A stretch of 5,934 nt of DNA, taken from the NCBI GenBank assembly GCA_026785865.1, contig JAJAZG010000368.1, forward strand, positions 1-5,934, given 5' to 3'. The stretch is from Pseudanabaena sp. CAN_BIN31. Its GTDB lineage: Bacteria; Cyanobacteriota; Cyanobacteriia; Pseudanabaenales; Pseudanabaenaceae. Shown here in pieces: positions 1 through 4,227 of the stretch. The notes under the pieces are model-generated. The model was not told the DNA's origin. It was given only the letters and a program-made list of their open reading frames with translations, and made no database searches. The position numbers were made by a program, and so were the translations under genes. Position 1 is the stretch's first letter, and each line of letters begins with the position of its first letter.

Positions 1-130
1 ATAATAGAACCCAAAAAAAAATAAATTTTTTAACACCACTATATATAAAAAAAAAAACTACACTTTTTCGCTTTATTAAAAAAAAAAACAACCCCCACCT
101 CTGGTGCGCCCCCCCCCCCGGGCCCCCCCA
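1..130. other. Low-complexity homopolymer stretch, possibly unreliable contig end
   Basis: The first ~130 bases are dominated by homopolymers: A runs at 13-21, 47-57 and 78-88, a C run at 109-119 followed by GGG and another C run at 123-129. I see no ORF, RNA gene or recognisable site in it. The composition is unlike everything downstream, including the ordinary-looking sequence from about 131. Pure C tracts next to pure A tracts are unusual in a moderately AT-leaning cyanobacterial genome. The simplest reading is a poorly supported assembly end. A genuine low-complexity spacer cannot be excluded from sequence alone. Confidence 0.6.
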
Positions 131-300
131 CATCTTCTTGGGCTTTTTATTTAATTAAACTTACGCACTTATATGAAGTTTTTTCTAATGAAAATTGCTG
201 AGTTAAAATCCTTTACTGTTTAGGTGACTCTATGGTAATTTAAGTTGCCGATCTACTTCGAGTAGCCTTTTAATGTAAGCTAATGCGAGATTAAACAAGA
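131..300 (+). other. Upstream region of the exoprotein gene
   Basis: This is ordinary AT-rich intergenic sequence with no supported ORF. It holds a small inverted repeat (AAACTT at 157-162 with AAGTTT at 176-181) around an ACTTACGCACTT motif, and the weak promoter candidate listed separately. An in-frame TAA at 292-294 blocks any start upstream of 301. The best Shine-Dalgarno-like string before ATG 301 is a poor GAGA at 287-290, so translation initiation of the exoprotein may be weak or not depend on a Shine-Dalgarno site. Confidence 0.5.
245..274 (+). promoter_or_regulatory. Weak sigma-70-like promoter candidate
   Basis: TTGCCG at 245-250 and TTTAAT at 269-274 are separated by 18 bases and resemble -35 and -10 elements. 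They would place a transcription start around 280, leaving a leader of about 20 nt before ATG 301. Neither hexamer is a strong match, and other AT-rich strings (for example TAAAAT at 204-209) could serve as well. This is inference from position and partial consensus only. Confidence 0.2.
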
Positions 301-369
301 ATGAGAAATAGATATTGTCTGCTCTTGTCAACGATCGCTTTCTTAAGCGTTATCCAACCTACTGAAGCC
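301..369 (+). other. Sec signal peptide of the exoprotein
   Basis: Residues 1-23 have a short basic n-region (R2, R4), a hydrophobic core from Y5 to about I18, and a c-region ending T-E-A before Q24, a typical signal peptidase I site. This is expected for a TpsA passenger, which must cross the inner membrane by Sec before meeting its TpsB partner. C6 lies in the removed part and has no lipobox context. Confidence 0.85.
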
Positions 370-3255
370 CAGATTTCACCTGATGGTACTACGGCGACTC
401 AAGTAAATGGCAACGCGATCGCCCCAATTGGAGCAGGCACTGTCAACGGTGGCAATCTTTACAACAGCTTTAATCAATTTAACGTTCCGCAGTCGGGCGT
501 GATCTTTAACACTGGCAACTCTGCCGTAAATGGCGCTGACGTTCGCAACATTATTAATCGCGTTACAGGTGATAATCCTTCCGCGATTTTAGGCACGATT
601 GAAAGTCGCCAAGCTTTTCCTAATGCTAATCTTTATTTGATGAATCCTAATGGAATTGTCTTTGGACAAAATGCCCGTTTAGATATTGGCGGCTCCTTTC
701 ATGCGACAACAGGAACAGGTTTAGGCTTTGATAGTGGCACTTTTCAGGTTGACAAAAATTCACTTAGCTTTCCTAGTGGCGATCCGAAAACGATTCATTT
801 TGCGATCGCTCAACCTGCGAGCATTATCAATCAAGGTAATTTAGCGGTAGATACTGGCAAAACCATTACATTTACTAGTGGAAGCATTATCAATACAGGC
901 ACATTAACCGCTCCTAGTGGGAATGTGGCCTTAACTGCTGTTGTAGGAAATAGCCAAGTTGAGTTGCGATCGCCTGATGCGATTTTAGGATTACAAGTGA
1001 CAAGCAATGCTGTCCCTACGCAATGGAATGGCAAAATTATGGAATTACCCAAACTAGCAGAGCTACTTGCAGGTAAAGTTCCTCAAGCCGATCGCGTGGT
1101 TATCAAAGCCGATGGCTCATTGGCACTAGTCGTAAATCCTGCGCTCACTGATATTACTGTGACAAATGGGATGGCGATCGTATCAGGATTAGTTGATGTA
1201 TCTTCAGATGTAGCAAAGGGTGGAAATGTTGGCATATTTGGGAATCAGGTTGGCTTGGTAAATGCTCAAATTAACGCTTCAGGTAAGACAGGCGGCGGTA
1301 CGGTTTTAATTGGTGGTGATTTGCAGGGTAAAGGTATCGCACCTAATGCTTTACAGGCTTATGTAAGTCCGAGTTCTAGCATTTTAGCTGACGGCTTATT
1401 TGCTGGTAATGGCGGTAAGGTGATTGTTTGGGCAGATGATTTTACGCGCTTTTTGGGTGCTATCTCTGCTAAGGGCGGCGATATTTCAGGTGACGGCGGC
1501 TTTGTGGAAGTATCTGGCAAGCAAAATCTTGATTTTCGCGGTCAGGTGAATACGTTAGCACCCAAAGGCGTTACTGGCAGCCTCTTGCTCGATCCTACCG
1601 ACATCACAATCTCTTCGTCTACGTTTACCTCTGGTGGAGCTTTTGTGGGAGGAATATTTGTTCCTAGCGCGAGTGTTGCTGATATTTCAGCTTTCACATT
1701 GCTTAGTCTACTTACTTCGTCCAATGTCACAATTTCAACAGCATCAACATTTACCGCACCTCTGGGTGGAACAATCACAGTCAATAATGATCTTTCTTGG
1801 AGTGGTGGTACTACCCCTAATACTTCTCTGACATTGATCGCAGACAATAATATTGTGATCAATGCTGCAATTAATGTTCTTGGGGGTGGGAACTTCACTG
1901 CTACGGCTACCAATAACATAAATGTTAATGGTTCGCAATTGACAACTCTTGCAGGTACACTTACCCTAACAGCTACTAACGGTGATATCCAAATCCCTTC
2001 TACTACCGCATTAGGTTCATTTACAACTGGCAATATTATATTTACGGCTGGTAATGGCATATCTTTGGGCGGACAAGTTCTCAGCACTAGTGGCGGATTT
2101 ATTGAGCTTGTTGCAGGGAATGGAGGTATTGCTAGTACTGCTATAAATGGGATCAACTCCACTGCTCCTTCTGGGAATTCTGGAAGAATCTCTATCGATA
2201 CAACTGGCTCGCTTGCTGTTACTAATGGAATTATCTCTAGTTCTGGTATCGGTAATGGAGGAGATATTCTTATCGGTAGCACTCGGACTCCAACCTCAGT
2301 TAATATTGGCTCGTTGTCATCTTTTGCAACTGGAACTACTGGAAATGGTGGCAATGTAGATATTAAATCCATAGGCGACATTGTTCTAAACTCTGCGAAT
2401 ACGGCGGGATCTACTCAGGGTGGTAACTTTACAGCTATTTCAACAGGTGGCAATATTAGGTTACTTGGTTTGGTTTCTAGTCCATTTGCTACCTGCGCGA
2501 GGGCTAGCATCTGTTCGGCTAGTAACAGTGGTAATACGGGCGGTCAGATTTCGATTCGACATGGTGGAATTAACCCATTCACCATTGGCGACTCTAGTAT
2601 TAACGGAACTGCAGGTATCATCACCACAGGCTCTTCCACCTTAGCCCTCGGCACAATCTTTCCCGTTGGCAACAGCACTTTTACACAGGGCAATGTCATC
2701 GTTTTTCCCTACGCGCCCCCCACTAGTCCCATCATTTCTCCTCCATTAGTAAATACAGTATCAACAGTAGATACTGTATTTACTGTTGATACTGTATCTA
2801 CACTGCCAGTGCCTATTGGTAAATTAGTTGCCAAGAATACAGATACGACAGCTCTACTAGAAATTAGGGAGATAATGAAAAAAGAGGTCGATCGCTTCTT
2901 AAAAGAAGATAACTTGCCAAAAGCTTTTGATGCGATCGAAAAAGCTTATGTCTCTGAGCTAGGGATTTTCTTGGGAGATGATCTTAAGCCTCCTGTATTA
3001 AGCATAGATCAAGCCCAAGAGCTACTAAGCGATGCCTCAAAGCGATCTGGGAGTATTTCTGCACTAATTTATCCGATCATGTTGAACGATCGCATTGAAA
3101 TTCTTGTCATTCCTCCCAAAGAACTGGGCAAACCATTTCATCGCTATACTAACTACGCCAATGAGGATGAAATTATTAACGTCTTGATGGAATATAGAGC
3201 CAACCTTCTCGATCCAGATTCGCAAGATTATTTGGTACAGTCTAAAAAGCTTTAA
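301..3255 (+). CDS. TpsA-type filamentous haemagglutinin exoprotein, ends prematurely inside CHAT domain
   Basis: This is the secreted passenger of a two-partner secretion system, 984 codons as read. Residues 1-23 are a Sec signal peptide: basic RNR, a hydrophobic core, and likely cleavage at TEA|Q. The TPS/haemagglutination-activity domain follows, with NSFNQFNV at 55-62, IINRVTG at 84-90 and NPNGIVFG at 115-122. Residues ~165-810 are Gly/Asn/Ser/Thr-rich repeats predicted to form a beta-helix. They include the block common in cyanobacterial members: GGKVIVWADD at 371-380, GGFVEVSGK at 399-407 and LLLDPTDITI at 428-437. A Pro-rich stretch and six VxT repeats (817-834) lead to a charged helical region (~850-900) and the first strands of a CHAT domain (~915 on). 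TAA at 3253-3255 stops the frame where the family has LYDW; the frame continues unbroken to 4110. ATG 301 is the first possible start because of TAA at 292-294. The tpsB partner lies downstream. Family assignment is secure; whether the stop is real is not. Confidence 0.93.
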   Translation: MRNRYCLLLSTIAFLSVIQPTEAQISPDGTTATQVNGNAIAPIGAGTVNGGNLYNSFNQFNVPQSGVIFNTGNSAVNGADVRNIINRVTGDNPSAILGTIESRQAFPNANLYLMNPNGIVFGQNARLDIGGSFHATTGTGLGFDSGTFQVDKNSLSFPSGDPKTIHFAIAQPASIINQGNLAVDTGKTITFTSGSIINTGTLTAPSGNVALTAVVGNSQVELRSPDAILGLQVTSNAVPTQWNGKIMELPKLAELLAGKVPQADRVVIKADGSLALVVNPALTDITVTNGMAIVSGLVDVSSDVAKGGNVGIFGNQVGLVNAQINASGKTGGGTVLIGGDLQGKGIAPNALQAYVSPSSSILADGLFAGNGGKVIVWADDFTRFLGAISAKGGDISGDGGFVEVSGKQNLDFRGQVNTLAPKGVTGSLLLDPTDITISSSTFTSGGAFVGGIFVPSASVADISAFTLLSLLTSSNVTISTASTFTAPLGGTITVNNDLSWSGGTTPNTSLTLIADNNIVINAAINVLGGGNFTATATNNINVNGSQLTTLAGTLTLTATNGDIQIPSTTALGSFTTGNIIFTAGNGISLGGQVLSTSGGFIELVAGNGGIASTAINGINSTAPSGNSGRISIDTTGSLAVTNGIISSSGIGNGGDILIGSTRTPTSVNIGSLSSFATGTTGNGGNVDIKSIGDIVLNSANTAGSTQGGNFTAISTGGNIRLLGLVSSPFATCARASICSASNSGNTGGQISIRHGGINPFTIGDSSINGTAGIITTGSSTLALGTIFPVGNSTFTQGNVIVFPYAPPTSPIISPPLVNTVSTVDTVFTVDTVSTLPVPIGKLVAKNTDTTALLEIREIMKKEVDRFLKEDNLPKAFDAIEKAYVSELGIFLGDDLKPPVLSIDQAQELLSDASKRSGSISALIYPIMLNDRIEILVIPPKELGKPFHRYTNYANEDEIINVLMEYRANLLDPDSQDYLVQSKKL
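820..894 (+). repeat. 63-nt spaced direct repeat coding for successive beta-helix coils
   Basis: AGCATTATCAAT occurs at 820-831 and again at 883-894, 63 bases (21 codons) apart and in frame. It encodes SIIN twice, in SIINQGNL and SIINTGTL. This spacing matches roughly one coil of a TpsA beta-helix, so it is best read as a structural protein repeat rather than a DNA element. Confidence 0.5.
2749..2801. repeat. 53-nt near-perfect palindrome within coding sequence (six VxT repeats)
   Basis: The sequence is symmetrical about T2775. The 17-base arm ATACAGTATCAACAGTA at 2753-2769 is perfectly complemented by 2781-2797. The symmetry continues inward through ATACTGTAT (2771-2779) and outward through GTA/TAC (2749-2751 with 2799-2801). 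The only exceptions are a G-T pair at 2770/2780 and a mismatch at 2752/2798. At the same time it is six 9-nt units starting GT(A/T), encoding V-N-T, V-S-T, V-D-T, V-F-T, V-D-T, V-S-T (residues 817-834). It lies at the junction between beta-helix and CHAT region. It could form a cruciform in DNA or a long mRNA hairpin. No T-tract follows, so it does not look like an intrinsic terminator. Confidence 0.9.
3253..3255 (+). other. In-frame TAA replacing an expected Tyr codon
   Basis: The codons around the stop read TCT AAA AAG CTT TAA GAC TGG ATG ATG CGT, in the frame of both flanking ORFs. Homologous CHAT domains usually read K-L-Y-D-W here, so the change is TAT or TAC to TAA. TAA is an efficient stop, and there is no visible recoding signal such as a selenocysteine context. 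Confidence 0.85.
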
Positions 3256-3261
3256 GACTGG

Positions 3262-4110
3262 ATGATGCGTCCGATTGATGCTCAACTTCAAGTGATGAAG
3301 ATTGAAACTGTAGTATTTGTAATGGACTCTGGCTTACGAGTGATTCCTCCTGCCGCGCTTTATGATGGTAAGCAGTTTCTAATAGAACGCTATGCTTCCG
3401 CAAATATTCCTGCATTACGGGTGACTAGACTAGAAGATCGCGATCGCAAAAATACGCGAGTTTTAGCAATGGGTTTGACAGAGGCGAGAGAAGGCTTGAG
3501 TGCCTTACCATCTGTTGAAGTTGAGATTAGAACAATTGGCACACAGGTTCTTTCTGGGACTACATTTTTGAATCAAGATTTTACGGTCAGCAATCTCCAA
3601 GAGCAACGGAGTAAATCAACTTATGGGATTCTTCATTTAGGAACCCATGGTCAGTTTCTACAAGATCGGGCTAAGGATTCATATATTCAGTTTTGGGATA
3701 GTAAGCTGCGATCGGATCAAATTCCAAAACTGAGATTCGATCAACCTGTCATCGATATGTTGACCTTAAGTGCTTGCGAAACGGCGGTTGGCAACAATCT
3801 TGGTATTAGTGGTTTGGCGGTAGAGTCAGGCGCTAGAAGCATTCTTGCGTCTCTATGGAAAGTTTCAGATGTGGGGACAGCGCCTTTGATGATTAGCTTT
3901 TATAAAGCTTTTCCTAACGCCCTTAGCAAGGCTACAGCTTTAAGGCAAGCGCAACTCGATTTGTTAAAAGGAAAAGTCAAGATTGAGAATAATCAAATTG
4001 TTGGAGTTGATGGCTTAGCGGCGATCGCTTTGCCAAAGGGTAGTGAAAATATCGATCTCAGGCATCCGTTCTTTTGGTCATCTTTTATTTTGGTGGGCAA
4101 TTGGCTGTGA
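3262..4110 (+). CDS. CHAT-domain caspase-like peptidase fragment (C-terminal part of the TpsA-CHAT protein)
   Basis: This 282-residue ORF holds most of a CHAT (caspase HetF-associated) peptidase domain, a clan CD cysteine-protease fold. The His motif HLGTHG has its predicted catalytic H129. The Cys motif SACET has its predicted nucleophile C172, the only Cys in the ORF. Further CHAT hallmarks are LRVIPPAAL near the start, GARSILASLWKVSD, the helix YKAFPNALSKATALRQAQLDLL, and the terminal HPFFWSSFILVGNW. The N-terminal strands of the domain are encoded before the TAA, in the preceding ORF. ATG 3262 (or 3265) lies 6 nt past that stop with no convincing Shine-Dalgarno site. Any expression would need translational reinitiation and would give a cytosolic piece lacking a signal peptide and the first part of the fold. 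It is more likely the displaced end of the upstream exoprotein than an independent gene. Confidence 0.85.
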   Translation: MMRPIDAQLQVMKIETVVFVMDSGLRVIPPAALYDGKQFLIERYASANIPALRVTRLEDRDRKNTRVLAMGLTEAREGLSALPSVEVEIRTIGTQVLSGTTFLNQDFTVSNLQEQRSKSTYGILHLGTHGQFLQDRAKDSYIQFWDSKLRSDQIPKLRFDQPVIDMLTLSACETAVGNNLGISGLAVESGARSILASLWKVSDVGTAPLMISFYKAFPNALSKATALRQAQLDLLKGKVKIENNQIVGVDGLAAIALPKGSENIDLRHPFFWSSFILVGNWL

Positions 4111-4128
4111 GTTACAGCGCTTCTTGAC

Positions 4129-4172
4129 GAAAGTAAACCCAGATTTTTTGCAAAAAACTTGAGTTTGCTTTC
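4129..4172 (+). promoter_or_regulatory. Intergenic hairpin between CHAT and tpsB
   Basis: GAAAGTAAAC (4129-4138) pairs with GTTTGCTTTC (4163-4172) through ten positions with one G-T wobble. Inside it, TTTTTTGCAAAAAA (4144-4157) is itself a perfect 14-nt palindrome. Together they can fold into one extended stem-loop in the 117-bp spacer. It is AT-rich and has no terminal U-tract after the outer stem, so it is not a classic terminator. It may lower read-through or mark an mRNA processing or stability point that sets the ratio of exoprotein to transporter. That role is inference. Confidence 0.45.
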
Positions 4173-4189
4173 ATGCAGAATGGATAGTT

Positions 4190-4208
4190 TACAAAATTTG
4201 TACAAATT
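4190..4208. promoter_or_regulatory. Overlapping palindromes upstream of tpsB, possible operator
   Basis: AATTTGTACAAATT at 4195-4208 is a perfect 14-nt palindrome. It overlaps TACAAA-A-TTTGTA at 4190-4202, and TACAAA recurs 11 bases apart (4190 and 4201), about one helical turn. The pair ends 19 nt before the GTG start of tpsB. The arrangement resembles a binding site for a dimeric regulator, but I recognise no specific regulator and AT-rich palindromes of this size can arise by chance. Confidence 0.3.
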
Positions 4209-4216
4209 AGCAATTT

Positions 4217-4220
4217 AAGG
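4217..4220 (+). promoter_or_regulatory. Shine-Dalgarno AAGG deciding the GTG start of tpsB
   Basis: AAGG lies 7 nt before GTG 4228, good spacing for ribosome binding. The in-frame ATGs at 4261 and 4267 have no comparable purine-rich site at the right distance. This favours GTG 4228, although a start at 4261 would also leave a complete signal peptide. Confidence 0.5.
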
Positions 4221-4227
4221 TAAGAGT

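Larger units (their letters stand above)
301..4110 (+). pseudogene. Interrupted full-length TpsA-CHAT gene (one in-frame TAA)
   Basis: The frame opened at ATG 301 continues, apart from one TAA at 3253-3255, to TGA at 4108-4110, for 1269 codons including the stop. Across the stop the protein reads SKKL-stop-DWMMRPI. CHAT proteins commonly have a Leu-Tyr-x-Trp-[hydrophobic]-x-x-Pro segment here, so the TAA sits where a Tyr codon (TAT or TAC) is expected. One third-position base change would restore an uninterrupted TPS, beta-helix and CHAT protein. There is no frameshift and no other disabling change in either half, which suggests a very recent mutation or a sequencing error rather than a decayed gene. 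This entry gives the whole unit; the two ORFs are listed separately. Confidence 0.6.

Noticed and set aside
159..170. ACTTACGCACTT as the end of an insertion sequence or miniature element
   Set aside because: Similar strings occur near cyanobacterial repeats, but there is no partner inverted repeat, target duplication or transposase in the window.
1634..1831. Short + strand frames overlapping the exoprotein (1634-1831, 2147-2359, 2420-2644)
   Set aside because: They are out-of-frame shadows of the beta-helix coding sequence, Leu-rich from its codon pattern, without ribosome sites or recognisable domains.
1542..2381. A 279-codon open frame on the minus strand
   Set aside because: It lies entirely antisense to the repetitive Gly/Asn/Ser/Thr-rich beta-helix. 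Its translation is a Val/Pro/Leu-rich string with no domain, and the codon bias of the sense gene explains the open frame.
2749..2801. The palindrome read as an intrinsic terminator or a CRISPR-like array
   Set aside because: No T-tract follows, it lies inside an open coding frame, and the 9-nt units have no unique spacers.
3253..3270. Programmed stop read-through or selenocysteine insertion at TAA
   Set aside because: TAA is the least leaky stop and is not a selenocysteine codon, and the homologous position is Tyr. A point mutation or sequence error is simpler.
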